The notes below the pieces were generated by a model that had not been told where the DNA came from, ran no database searches, and saw only the letters and a list, made by a program, of their open reading frames with translations. From CAVPDG01 sp963702535 (GTDB lineage Bacteria; Chloroflexota; Anaerolineae; Anaerolineales; UBA4823), in contig CAVPDG010000004.1 in assembly GCA_963702535.1 (NCBI GenBank), forward strand, positions 124,001 to 188,000: a stretch of 64,000 nt of DNA. The letters are read 5' to 3'. How positions within the stretch are numbered: the stretch's first letter is position 1; each line of letters opens with the position of its first letter. The translations under genes were made by a program, and so were the position numbers. Shown here in pieces: positions 16,414 through 25,767 of this stretch.

Positions 16414-17673
16414 TTACTCCCCGCCGCCGCGCACCCACTCTAGCGTCAGCGCCAACACGTTAAAAAGCGGTTCTATCGACAAAACCTCTGGCGCATCCCA
16501 CTTCTGATGGTAGAAAGCAACCATCTGTGGTAGCTTGAAGCCAAGCAGCGTTGTAGCCTTAATGCCTGCCCGGCTAAAGGGTCCGGCGTCATTGGCGGTC
16601 CCGGGTAAGGCGGGCTGTACCTTGTAGGGGATCCCGGCGCGCTGCGCGGCTGCGATAACGCTTTCCACCATCTCGGCGGAGTTCTTAACTGTGCCGTTTG
16701 TCTCCGACGTTAGGATGGTAATTTCTGCATGGGCGATCGTCTCGAAATTGAGCACCCGGGCATCCATGCGTTTTAGCTCATCCAGGTGGCGCCTGACGTA
16801 GCGCCGCGAGCCCCGATAACCGGCTTCCTCACTCCCGAACGAGATGAAGCGGATCTCAGTGTCTGCGGGTATGCATTCGGGGTGTTTCGCCAGGAACCTG
16901 CACATAGCCACAGCCAGGGCACAAGCCGAGAGATTATCCGCTGCCCCTGGCACAACGCCCCCGTTTTCCCTTCCCCGGGTGTAGAAAAACGCAAAGATCA
17001 TCGAGGGCGCTACCGGATAAGCCAGCAATGCCCATCCCAATGTCCCCATGCGAACGATATCGGTGTTACCGGTGATCACACCCGCCAGTTGGATACCGCT
17101 CATCACCAGTATGCTGATCAATGCGAGTATCCATGTCACTGTGAGGATGAAGAACCCGTAACCCGTATACCGCAGCCAGGTGAATTCCAGGGCGCTGTCA
17201 TGGTGCCCACTCAGGATGAGCACTCGCTTCAACTGGCTGCTTTCAGGCTTGCGTAGCGTGCCGATGATATTCACGGACCTTTTCTTCTTGAAAAATCGAT
17301 CGATCACTTCGTGACCGGTGAGGAACTCTAGAACGAACAGCAATACTGCGCTGAAAGAGAAAGTGAACGCAGCGGCTGCCATCGCCCAGGGCGAGGCTCC
17401 CGGGATGCGCCCGATGGAGATATTCAACAGGGCAGCAATCAGCATGAAACTTGTGCTGATGAGCTGCGCTCCTAAAAACGCTCCTGGAGCAAAGGTAAAG
17501 TCCTCAACGGCGACGTTCTCAATACCCAGGTGCGCTTGTAGCTCTTGTTCAAGCATCCGCCCTCGCTCCCGCTCCTGGGGGCTGCCTGGCAGTCCCGGAC
17601 CTACCTCCTGGCAGATTGCCGTCACAATCTCCAGGGAATAACGGGCGTCCTGCTCGCTGATAATCTCTGGCAT
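16414..17673 (-). CDS. membrane-embedded M28-family metallopeptidase
   Basis: About 419 residues. The zinc ligands and catalytic residues of family M28 are visible in order: GHHDS near residue 155, AADN near 240, GSEEAGYRGS near 278 with paired glutamates, and the last histidine in YHQKWD near residue 395. Unusually, two hydrophobic helix pairs are interspersed, one before GHHDS (residues ~65-115) and one between GHHDS and AADN (~175-235), so it should be an integral membrane aminopeptidase. The start at 17673 is preferred for its GAGGG site; in-frame GTG codons overlapping the aminotransferase stop (17721) are alternatives. Cotranscribed with the aminotransferase upstream. Confidence 0.85.
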   Translation of the reverse strand: MPEIISEQDARYSLEIVTAICQEVGPGLPGSPQERERGRMLEQELQAHLGIENVAVEDFTFAPGAFLGAQLISTSFMLIAALLNISIGRIPGASPWAMAAAAFTFSFSAVLLFVLEFLTGHEVIDRFFKKKRSVNIIGTLRKPESSQLKRVLILSGHHDSALEFTWLRYTGYGFFILTVTWILALISILVMSGIQLAGVITGNTDIVRMGTLGWALLAYPVAPSMIFAFFYTRGRENGGVVPGAADNLSACALAVAMCRFLAKHPECIPADTEIRFISFGSEEAGYRGSRRYVRRHLDELKRMDARVLNFETIAHAEITILTSETNGTVKNSAEMVESVIAAAQRAGIPYKVQPALPGTANDAGPFSRAGIKATTLLGFKLPQMVAFYHQKWDAPEVLSIEPLFNVLALTLEWVRGGGE

Positions 17674-17717
17674 GGGGCTGCCCTCTGGGAGAATCATCTC
17701 ACCGCTGACTTCTTGCC

Positions 17718-19098
17718 TCACCACACGCCCTTCGCCCGTAGTTCCTGCATGGCGGATTTATGGGTCTCGATCAGCCGGGTGATGTCTTCATCGGTGTGCT
17801 CGGTGCACATGAACCCATGATGGGGCGGGATGTGCAGCCCGTTCTTGCGATACAACAGCCGTAAGCCAACACTGGCGAACGGATTTCCCCGGTGCGCATC
17901 GCGGACGTTGTTGATCGGTCCACGGGTGGCGTGCATCCAGAACATGGAACCAGCGCCGATGGCAAGCGCTGGATAATCTTCTTCCTGGGCAAAGCGGTTG
18001 ATCTCAGCCCGGAAGCGGTCGCCCATGGCGTTAAGGCGGGTGTATAGCTGTGGCTCACGGCTCAGCCGCCGTAGTACAGCGGTCCCCGCCGCGATGACCA
18101 ACGGGTTGCCATTGAAGGTGCCCGCCACCAGGATGGATTCCGGCTGTATATCGTATTCCATCAGGCGCATGGCTTCGGCGGTCCCACCCACGGCGCCTAC
18201 GGGAATGCCGCCTCCAATGATTTTCCCGTAGGTACTGACATCCGGGATGACCCCGTAGAACTCTTGAGCTCCGCCCGGCGCCAGGCGGAAGCCGGTGATC
18301 ACCTCGTCGAAGATGAGGAAAGCCCCGATCTCGTGGGTGATCCGGCGTAACTCGGTTAAGGAAATCCCTGCCAGCGGGTATCGAGCCCCCGGCGCCCTGC
18401 ACGGGCTCGATGATCACGCCAGCCAGCCGGTCTGCATGTTGCCGGATTTTATCGAAGGCCGCGGGATGATTGAAGGGCAGGACAATGGTATCCTTCCAGG
18501 CGCCTTCCGCAAGTCCAGGGCTCTCGGGGATAGCGATGGGATCTTCGATGGGTCCAAACGAGCTGGCATTCGGGCTGGGTCGGCCGAGGCTGACGGCCAG
18601 CAGGTCATGCGTGCCATGATACCCACCCTCGAACTTGGCGATGAGCGGCCGACCAGTGGTGGCACGCGCCAGCCGGCAGGCATACATGGTCGCCTCGCTA
18701 CCCGAGTTGCACAGGCTCACCTTATCTACACCCGGCACCATGTCGCAAAACAGCCTGGCAAACTCATGCTCGTGCACATGGCACTGACCATAATGTGTCC
18801 CGTCTGGCAGCGCCTTCCGGATTGCTTCTTGAACATCGTCTGGCGTGTTGCCGAGGATCATGGTCGAGAAGCCAAGCATGAAGTCCAGGTATTCATTGTC
18901 ATCCGCATCCCAAATCCTGGCGCCTCTCGCCCGCTTAACCACCATTGGGAACGGGTCTGCCAGCCGGAAGATGCTGCCCACGCCCCCCGGCATCACCGTG
19001 CGGTTACCCTGCCAGATGGCTAATGACTTCGGGCATTTCGCCATGATCTCGCTGCGATAAGCGTTGAGCAGCTCCTCGACCCTTGCCTTGGCAACCAT
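17718..19098 (-). CDS. class III aminotransferase, glutamate-1-semialdehyde aminomutase-like (frameshifted)
   Basis: Two overlapping readings form one PLP enzyme of about 460 residues. The N-terminal part (19098 to ~18360) has SLCNSGSEATMYACRLAR and GGYHGTHD, and the C-terminal part (~18356 to 17718) has LIFDEVITGFR with the PLP aspartate and YGKIIGGGIPVGA with the Schiff-base lysine. The frame changes in CTTAACCGAG (18360-18351), where one extra base explains the break. All catalytic motifs survive, so an indel error is more likely than decay. AAGGAG lies eight bases before the ATG. Sequence resembles GSA 2,1-aminomutase, but heme-biosynthesis neighbours are absent and the operon context points to making an amino compound. 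Confidence 0.85.
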
Positions 19099-19119
19099 CT
19101 TCTACACTCCTTCCCCGTA

Positions 19120-19951
19120 CTATTCTGTTCTCACTATTCCCAACTCTCCATCCAGCCCGTACCCGCTCTCGATCAGCTCCACCAGCCGGCGCACAAAGCG
19201 CGTGGCAGGACCGCCATCAACAATATCGTGGTCGAAGGATACGGTCAGGTTGAGGATCTCGCGCGGCTCGATCCGCCCATCCACGACGATTGGTTTCCAG
19301 GAGATGCTTCCCACGACCAGGCCGAGCGGATGGAGGGTGGGGCTTATCCCCCAGCCGCTGTGGCCCCCACCGAACATACCCACTGATGTAAGCGCGACCG
19401 TGCCTCCCATCGACACGGCAATGGTTGGATCGCGGCGGCTGTTCATTCGGATCAAGGCGATAACCAACCTGGATAAAGGCCATGGCAGCAGCAAGGCCGA
19501 GCGGAACCAGCTGGGCATCCCTCTGCCCGGCGGTACTGGCTCGGTCTGCACCCTGCGAATCTCGTCATGGATTTCCCGGTAGGTCTTGCGGTTCGCAGCC
19601 CGGATGGTATGTCCCATCAACGCGCGCTTCTCGCCAACCTGCCGTTCAACCATCAAGCCAACGTCCACATCGTCAAACAGGATGAGTTGTTTGTTACCCT
19701 TCCGGTGAGCCTGGATTGTTTTATCCTCGTCTACCGCTCGTGACAGGCAGAAAGTTAAGAAGCCAGCGAAGGACAGCTTCTCGCCGGTGTCCCTCTCGTG
19801 CTCCGCAATCATCTTCCGCACGATCGTAACATCCACTTCCAATAAACCGTATATCGTGTGAGCCGGCCAGGACAGTTCTCAGCGCGTTCATCCATACGCG
19901 GCGCCCCGCTGGTAGATCTACGACCTGATAGGTTAAGGTGTTCGTGCTCAC
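19120..19951 (-). CDS. second stand-alone 2-oxoacid dehydrogenase-type acyltransferase (frameshifted)
   Basis: A paralogue of the acyltransferase at 13904-14740 with the same lipoyl-less layout. The first ~25 residues (STNTLTYQVVDLPAGRRVWM) are in one frame and the rest from ELSWPAHTIYGLLEVDV onward in another; the shift is in CTGAGAAC near 19876-19883 and is explained by one extra base. The active-site region is FDHDIVDGGPATRF near residue 250, matching DHxxxDG, and GGTVALTSVGMFGGGHSGWG matches the paralogue. Two such enzymes in one operon suggest either two acylation steps or a hetero-oligomer. 21 bp separate it from the aminotransferase. Confidence 0.83.
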
Positions 19952-19993
19952 CGGTTATTTCCTCCAGTAGAGCCGTCCGTAATCTGCCCTTGC

Positions 19994-20437
19994 TCAGCAC
20001 AGCCGGATGCGGATCATCACCGCAGTCTGCGCTGCCTTCTCTACTTCTTGTGCCTTTGGTTCTCCGTGGTCGTCGAAAGTCACCTGGTAATACCTGGCAT
20101 CACTGGGCACCTTGCGCAGGTGGGCTGCCAGACCGGCTGCCACAGCTTGCTTGTCTTCGGCGACCGGCTGGGCCAGCCCTTGAAGCTCCCGTCCCCGGAT
20201 GCGCAGGGTAACCGGCGCCCCGCCGCGCAGGTTTTTCCACCAGCCGCCATGAGTGAATACGGTCACCTGATCGCCGTCTTGCGAGTAGTCGACCGGGGTG
20301 GTGTAGGTCTTGCCGCTCTTGCGCCCGGTGAAGGTGATCAACAGAACGGTTTTGCTCACTATCCCGTGGGCGGGAGAGCGGAGGATGAGTTTCATGGTTT
20401 TATTGACGAACGGTGGAATAGTTGGTGTTTCGGACAT
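19994..20437 (-). CDS. DDN/nitroreductase-family deazaflavin-dependent oxidoreductase
   Basis: A 147-residue split-barrel protein of the PF04075 family. The signature TFTGRKSGKTYTTPV near residues 35-49, YSQDGDQVTVFTHGGWWKN and the RYYQV strand near residue 115 all match. Members use coenzyme F420 (some FMN) to reduce activated double bonds or nitro groups. F420 use cannot be proven here, as no F420 biosynthesis gene is in the window. GAGG lies six bases before the ATG. It follows the alpha/beta hydrolase by 13 bp within the nine-gene operon. Confidence 0.85.
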   Translation of the reverse strand: MSETPTIPPFVNKTMKLILRSPAHGIVSKTVLLITFTGRKSGKTYTTPVDYSQDGDQVTVFTHGGWWKNLRGGAPVTLRIRGRELQGLAQPVAEDKQAVAAGLAAHLRKVPSDARYYQVTFDDHGEPKAQEVEKAAQTAVMIRIRLC

Positions 20438-20450
20438 TTCAGCCTCTTTC

Positions 20451-21341
20451 TCAGGGTTTCACTTGTTCATTATAAGCATAGGCCGGAGTCGTTTCGGTTA
20501 AAAAGCTCCGGATGATCCCAACCGTGACATCCTTCTCCTCTATTTGTGGGTTATGACCAGCGCACTCAATTAACTCCAGGCGGGCGTCCGGTATGCGATC
20601 TGCCAGGATAGCTTGATGTTCCGGCGGGAACAGGAAGTCGTAGCGCCCTGCCGTGACCAGCGTGGGCACTTGAATCTCACCGAGCCGGTCCATCACCGTC
20701 CAGCCTTGGAGCATCTGGCCGTAACCAAAGATGAGGGCTTCGGGCCGCAATTTCATCGGCGGGCCCAATCCTAATTTCATTGCAAGCGTGATAATGCCGG
20801 GTTGATCCAAGAGGCTGGAGTGGTACGAGTACGCCTTCAAGAATTTTCTTAAAGTGGGAAAGTAATCATCGACCGTCACCTGCCCGTTTAAGAAACGGTG
20901 GGCTGCTTCCACAGTCTCGGCGTTGTAGCCCCGTTTCGCCAGGAGCTCGGGAGCATTGTGGTTCACCCACCACTGGTCACCACCGGTATTCATCAAGATC
21001 AGACGGGAGAGCCTTTGCGGGTAACGGAGCGCATACTCCAGGGCGACATTCCCGCCAAATGAATGCCCAAGGACGATCCATTGGTCGTAGCCGAGCTCCT
21101 GGCGCAGAGTGTCTGCATCGGCGGTGAGGTTGTCCATCGTCATCGTCGATGCTTCCGCTCCCTCAGAACGGCCGTTGCAGCGGTGGTCATAGAAGATCAG
21201 GGTGTATTGGTCCGCTAAAGGCTCCAGGGGCAGCAGGGTGGTGTGATCCAGGCTGGGACCACCGTGCATGAGCACCAGCGGGTATCCTTGTCCCATGACT
21301 TTCACGAAGAGGGATACATCTCGAATCTGCATGTGTGTCAT
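20451..21341 (-). CDS. alpha/beta hydrolase, proline iminopeptidase-like
   Basis: A 296-residue alpha/beta hydrolase. HGGPS near residue 26 gives the oxyanion region typical of proline iminopeptidases, GHSFGG near residue 93 holds the nucleophile, and a late aspartate (GRYDFLFPP) and histidine (CAGHNPQIEE) complete the triad. A helical cap lies between residues ~130 and 210. GGAGAG precedes the ATG at 21341 by nine bases. It lies 37 bp downstream of the 76-residue protein and 13 bp ahead of the DDN-type reductase. It may release an N-terminal amino acid or hydrolyse an ester in the pathway encoded by this operon. Confidence 0.85.
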   Translation of the reverse strand: MTHMQIRDVSLFVKVMGQGYPLVLMHGGPSLDHTTLLPLEPLADQYTLIFYDHRCNGRSEGAEASTMTMDNLTADADTLRQELGYDQWIVLGHSFGGNVALEYALRYPQRLSRLILMNTGGDQWWVNHNAPELLAKRGYNAETVEAAHRFLNGQVTVDDYFPTLRKFLKAYSYHSSLLDQPGIITLAMKLGLGPPMKLRPEALIFGYGQMLQGWTVMDRLGEIQVPTLVTAGRYDFLFPPEHQAILADRIPDARLELIECAGHNPQIEEKDVTVGIIRSFLTETTPAYAYNEQVKP

Positions 21342-21378
21342 TTTCTACTCTCCTAAAAATCGGCACGCTAAACTGCGG

Positions 21379-21609
21379 TTAATCCTTATCGGAATCCAGG
21401 GCAGGTGGACTGCCGCTGGTGACTGAGATTAAGGTCAGGTTGAGATCGCGGATGCGCTCCAAAACCCCGTGCAGCGCCGCCTGGTCGGTTAGTGCGCCTG
21501 AAAGTAATGTCTCGTCTCCATCCAGGTGAGTCAGCGTCATGCCCGCAAACCAGTCCGACCAGCGGGTGTCCAGGCGCCCCTTGATTTTGATCTCGTAATA
21601 ATCCGCCAT
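21379..21609 (-). CDS. small conserved protein of unknown function (76 aa)
   Basis: A soluble 76-residue protein starting MADYYEIKIKGRLDTRWSDW, with AGMTLTHLDGDETLLSG and the C-terminal LERIRDLNLTLISV. I recognise this as a widespread conserved hypothetical family, often found beside regulators or hydrolases, but no function is known to me. AAGGAG lies six bases before the ATG. It is the first gene of the operon that continues to 12573 and is separated from the hydrolase by 37 bp. Confidence 0.75.
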   Translation of the reverse strand: MADYYEIKIKGRLDTRWSDWFAGMTLTHLDGDETLLSGALTDQAALHGVLERIRDLNLTLISVTSGSPPALDSDKD

Positions 21610-21920
21610 AGCCGCTCCTTAATTCCAGTGATTATCAATAGTTTAGCGCTGGCTGTTGTTCCCCGCATCTGCCAAAAGGGATATCCGCGGTTTATTTTTC
21701 GGGTTTACTTGTAAACTTATTTACCGGCAGGATCTGGAAAAATTGGTGCAGGTATTACCAGAAGAAAAACGAGAAAATGAGCTGTGTGCGGGCTTTAGCC
21801 CGCACACAGCTCATTTTCTCGAATATTCTTCATCCCCCGCTAGCCGGGCAGGGCTGGGGGCTAAGATTTAGAACAAGCCTGGAAAGATACAATCAGGGGT
21901 TAAATCTTGCCTGCTGGGGG
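21610..21920. other. intergenic region with a 24-bp perfect palindrome
   Basis: About 310 bp between the start of the nine-gene operon and the MalT-like gene. It contains the hairpin at 21770-21821. I could not identify a convincing sigma70 promoter for the operon; the sequence upstream of 21609 has no good -10/-35 pair. Confidence 0.5.
21770..21821. repeat. 24-bp perfect inverted repeat (REP/BIME-like hairpin)
   Basis: Arms of 24 bases (21770-21793 and 21798-21821) are perfectly complementary around a TTTA loop. The core GCGGGCTTTAGCCCGC is of the kind found in dispersed REP-like elements and some bidirectional terminators. On the minus strand it lies 150-100 bases downstream of the MalT-like stop, no... 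it lies between that stop (21921) and the divergently arranged operon start, so it can act as terminator for the MalT-like gene. No U tract follows directly. Confidence 0.8.
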
Positions 21921-24627
21921 TCAAGGCAAGATGCCGAACTGCCGGGCATGCGCCACCGCTTCGGTCCGGTTGGCTACGTCCAGCTTGCGGTAGATGCTTG
22001 CGGTGTGCGCTTTCACCGTCCCTGGCGATACGATGAGTTGCCGCGCGATCTCCTGGTTGCTCCTGCCCAGGGCAATGAGCTCAAGCACTTCCATCTCGCG
22101 CCCGGTGAGTGCCTCGATTAGCCCCGCGGGTTGAGTGCGTGGCTGGTTTGCCGGGCTCGTTAGTGCAAACGCCCCCAGTATTTTCTGGGCGTAGGGTTTA
22201 TGCTTTGCCTCGGTAGACCGCAGGTGGGCAGCCAGTAGCTCGTGAACCGGCTCTCCCATGTCCAAGAAGACGCGCACGTACCCCTCTGCCTCCGCTAGCG
22301 CCAGGCAGGTTTCGATCTGTTGCATGGCTTCAGCCACGCGCCCTTGTCCCGCTGCTGCCGCTGCCAGCAGCAGGCTTCCTTCCAATTGCCTGGTCGTCTG
22401 GCTCGCACCGGCGAATGCCAGCGTTTCCCCGGCGAGCAGTTCTTCCACTTCGGCGTACCGTCCTTGCGCCAGGCGGATTTGTCCCAGCGTCAGCCGGTAC
22501 AGCTCCCTATGCAGGTGGAAGTCCTCGCTCAGCAGCACATCCTCCGCCCACTGCGCCGCCGCTCGCAAGTCTCCCCTTGCCAGCGCCACGCGCGCTCTCA
22601 GCGTGCGCAGGTCCTCGTCGAATTCGCGCGGCTGGGCGTGCTCATGCAGCCTGGCTTCGAGCTTCTCCACGCTTTGCATCGCCGCGCCGTAGTCTCTCTT
22701 GGCGATGAGCACGCGTGTTAGCGCCGTCCATCCGAAGCCGTCCGTCATGATATTCCGCCACGGCTCGTTGTCTTTCAGCCCCTCACGGATGTATCTCTCA
22801 GCCTCCTCCAGGCGGTTCCATTCGGATAGCGCCTCCCCCAGGTCGATCTTCATGCTGCCCGATGTGTAGACAAACCGCACGCCTCTCTCCTCGATCGACG
22901 CCAGGTATTCTCGGCACAGCTCGGCGGCTGCGTGCAGGCGCCCCATGATCAGGTAGAGACGGCTCAGGAATGGCACCAGCGTGGGGACGTTTGCTGTTCC
23001 CCGTAGCGCCTTCTCGCGCTGGATGCACTCGAGTGAAACATCCACCGCCCGCTCCAGCTCACCTCGTCGCGCCAGCGCCATCCCGTACAGAATATCTGCC
23101 GCGTTGCGCAGCAATGGGTCCTGCGCCGGTATCTCATCCAGTAAGCGGTATTCGGGCAGGGGAGCCAGGCTGCTCGCCTCTGCCGGCGAGGCAAGGAAAG
23201 CCACAGCCGTATCGATGAAGATGAGCATCCAGCGCTGACCGGATTTGCCTTCTCCCTTTTCGAGTTGTTGCCTCAAGTCGTTCAACAATGGACGGGCTTT
23301 TGCGATGCGCGCCTGGGTGATCATCAGCCACGCCTGGTACAATCCGATTTTCGGTCGTGCCAGGATCATCGCTTGCGGCAGGCTCTCCGCCAGCAGCAGC
23401 ACCGTCGGGTCGCTCTCTGCCAGGCGTTGCGCTCCGTAGCGCTCAACCAGCTCCCCTGCCTTGTCCACCGCCTCGGCAGCCAGCAGGTGCTGGATCGCCT
23501 CGCCGATCAATCCGTTCTGCTCCAGCCAGGCGGAAGCTTTTATATGCAGTTTGAGGATCAGCTCGGGTTGGCTTTGCTGCAGCCGGGCGCGCAGCAGGTC
23601 GGCGAACAGTTGGTGGTAGCGGTACCACGTCCGCTCATCGTCCAGCGCAACCAGGAAGAGGTTTGCCCTTTCCATATCCTCCAGGATAGATCCGGGAGTC
23701 GAGCGCCTGCGTTTCCGGCTCTCTTTCCGCTGTCCATTCCTGAGGCTCGCGGATTGCCTCGCACAGCGGGGCGCACAAACGCTCCAAAATCGACGTGCGC
23801 AACAGGAATTCCTGAATTTGCTGCGGCTGGCTTGCCAGCACCTCCTCCAGCAGGTAATCCAGAATGTAGCGGTTACTGCCCGAGAAGCCTTCGATGAACC
23901 CACGCCCATCTTTTCGCTCGCGCAGCGAAAGTGCCGCCATTTGTAGCCCGGCGATCCAACCCTCCGTTCGCTCTTCGAGGCTGGCTACGGCTGCGGCGTC
24001 CAGTTTTAAACCCATCATCTCGTTGAGGAACTGGTTTGCTTCGGACTCGCTGAAGCGCAGGTCAACCGCCCGCAGTTCCACCACTTGCCCGCGCGCCCTT
24101 AAACGCGCCACCGGTAGCGGCGGGTCCGAGCGGCTGGCGATCACCAGGTGCAGGCGATTCGGGCAGTGCTCGAGCAGAAAAGCCACTGCCTCGTGCACTG
24201 CCGGGTTGGTGATGAACTGGTAATCGTCCAGCGCCAGTGCGATTTCCCCCGTAGCCCCCTCCAGGTCGTTGATCAGGCTCGTCAAAACGGCTTCCGGCAG
24301 CGCTTGCGGCGCAGCCATCAGCAGTTGCGCCGCCTCGCCTCCGATAACCGCATCCACTCCCTGCAGGGCAGCCGTCAGGTAGCTCAGGAAGCGCCCCACC
24401 AGATTGTCGCCCTTGTCCAGCGATACCCAAGCCCCGCGCACGCCGCAGCTCGCCATGCAGCTTGCCAACAGCGTCGTCTTCCCGAAACCTGCCGGAGCTG
24501 TGATGAGCGTCAGCGGACCTTTCAACCCCTCCGCCATCTGCGCCAGCAGTCGCGGCCGCCCCACCAGGCTGGGCCGGGTGAAGGGTGGGTGCAGCTTCGT
24601 GCGAAGAAGCAGGTCAACCTTTTGCAT
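21921..24627 (-). CDS. MalT-type LuxR-family ATP-dependent regulator (frameshifted)
   Basis: A 902-codon locus read in two frames. The N-terminal STAND ATPase has Walker A APAGFGKTTL near residue 45 and the family start RTKLHPPFTRPSLVGRPRL. After ~20 residues of shift near 23690-23720 the second frame resumes with SILEDMERANLFLVALDD, followed by TPR-like repeats and the C-terminal LuxR HTH (LTGREMEVLELIALGRSNQEIA...SPGTVKAH). Such proteins sense a small ligand in the TPR region and activate transcription. It is monocistronic, flanked by the palindrome at 21770 and the terminator of the ABC operon. A single base indel explains the split because every domain is complete. Confidence 0.88.
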
Positions 24628-24720
24628 GCCTCAATCTCAGGTCAATGGATTGTTGGTTTCACTTGATTATCGGCTTCTATGGATAGATGCAAATATTATA
24701 TACGATCCCAAGAAAATAAA

Positions 24721-24744
24721 ATCGCCCAGCGTTCGCTGAGCGAT
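24721..24744 (-). terminator. intrinsic terminator of the sugar ABC operon
   Basis: ATCGCCCAGCG (24721-24731) pairs with CGCTGAGCGAT (24734-24744), one mismatch. On the minus strand it is followed by TTTATTTTC and lies 31 bp beyond the permease stop codon. Confidence 0.75.
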
Positions 24745-24775
24745 CTTCGAAAATCCCTTGACCCGTGTGACGGGT

Positions 24776-25690
24776 TTATCTTTTTGCCGTCCGGATGCTG
24801 CTTACCGCCACTGCCGCCGCAAGCACCAACCCTTTGACAATCACCTGGATGTACGGGTTGATATTTAGCAGGTTCAGCCCATTGATGATAATCGTCATCG
24901 TCAGCACGCCGACCAGCGTTCCCCACACATTCCCTACGCCGCCGTAAATGCTTGTGCCTCCCAGCACTGCCGCGGCAATGGCATCCATTTCCATACCGCC
25001 GCCGTTATTGGGGTGCCCGTTTGCAACTCTGGCTGTGAGCAGCACGCTTGCAAAAGCAGCGAAGAAACCGCACACCATGTAGATGATAAAAGTGTATTTC
25101 CTTACAGATATTCCGGATAGATATACCGCTTCCACATTCCCGCCCAGCCCATAAATGATCCGCCCGAACCCGGTGTTTTGCAGTATCCATTGGACGATGA
25201 AATAGACGATGACCACCAGGATGATGGATACGGGGATCAGCCAGATCTTACCGCTGCCCAGGTATTTGACCGCGCTGTGTGCCGGCAGGTTGATGCTGTA
25301 CCCCTGGGTGATCGTAAACGCAATGCCGCTGTAGGTCATCGCCGTGGCAAGCGTGGCGATGATCGCCGGTATCTTCAGGATGGTGATCAGGAATCCGTTG
25401 AACAGTCCCAGCCCGATCCCCAGGGCAAAAACGATGGGGATGGCTATGGATAACGGCATGCCGGCATTTTTGATCAGCATGGCAAGGATGACGCTGGTCA
25501 GGCTGATATTGGATGCCACCGATAGGTCGATGCCCCCGGAGATGATGACGATGGTGATTCCCAATGCCACCATCGCCAGCGGCGCCGATTGCCGGAAGAT
25601 ATTGACAAAATTGGTCATCGTTAAGAAGTACGGGCTGAGAACGCTGAAGACAATAATAAGCAAAATTGTCGCCAGCAACACATTGCCCAC
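24776..25690 (-). CDS. sugar ABC transporter permease, RbsC/BPD_transp_2 family
   Basis: A hydrophobic protein of about 304 residues with 8-10 helices. ALGITIVIISGGIDLSVAS is the family signature, and the cytoplasmic loop contains GGNVEAVYLSGISV, which contacts the ATPase. Relatives import ribose, galactose, xylose or inositol. The start is unclear. The GTG at 25690 has no good ribosome site, while the same frame is open upstream (NAREAIKKGYGKLG) to an ATG-ATG at 25771-25766 that overlaps the ATPase stop. A TAG at codon three (25765-25763) blocks that natural start. With so many indels in the sequence, the true protein probably begins near 25770. Confidence 0.87.
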   Translation of the reverse strand: MGNVLLATILLIIVFSVLSPYFLTMTNFVNIFRQSAPLAMVALGITIVIISGGIDLSVASNISLTSVILAMLIKNAGMPLSIAIPIVFALGIGLGLFNGFLITILKIPAIIATLATAMTYSGIAFTITQGYSINLPAHSAVKYLGSGKIWLIPVSIILVVIVYFIVQWILQNTGFGRIIYGLGGNVEAVYLSGISVRKYTFIIYMVCGFFAAFASVLLTARVANGHPNNGGGMEMDAIAAAVLGGTSIYGGVGNVWGTLVGVLTMTIIINGLNLLNINPYIQVIVKGLVLAAAVAVSSIRTAKR

Positions 25691-25767
25691 AATGCCGAGT
25701 TTGCCATAGCCCTTTTTGATGGCCTCCCTGGCATTGGTATTTGTTCTTTGTCGCCTTCTTCTCTACA

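Noticed and set aside
22320..23897. Open frames on the plus strand opposite the MalT-like gene
   Set aside because: Their composition mirrors the antisense coding sequence and no motif appears.
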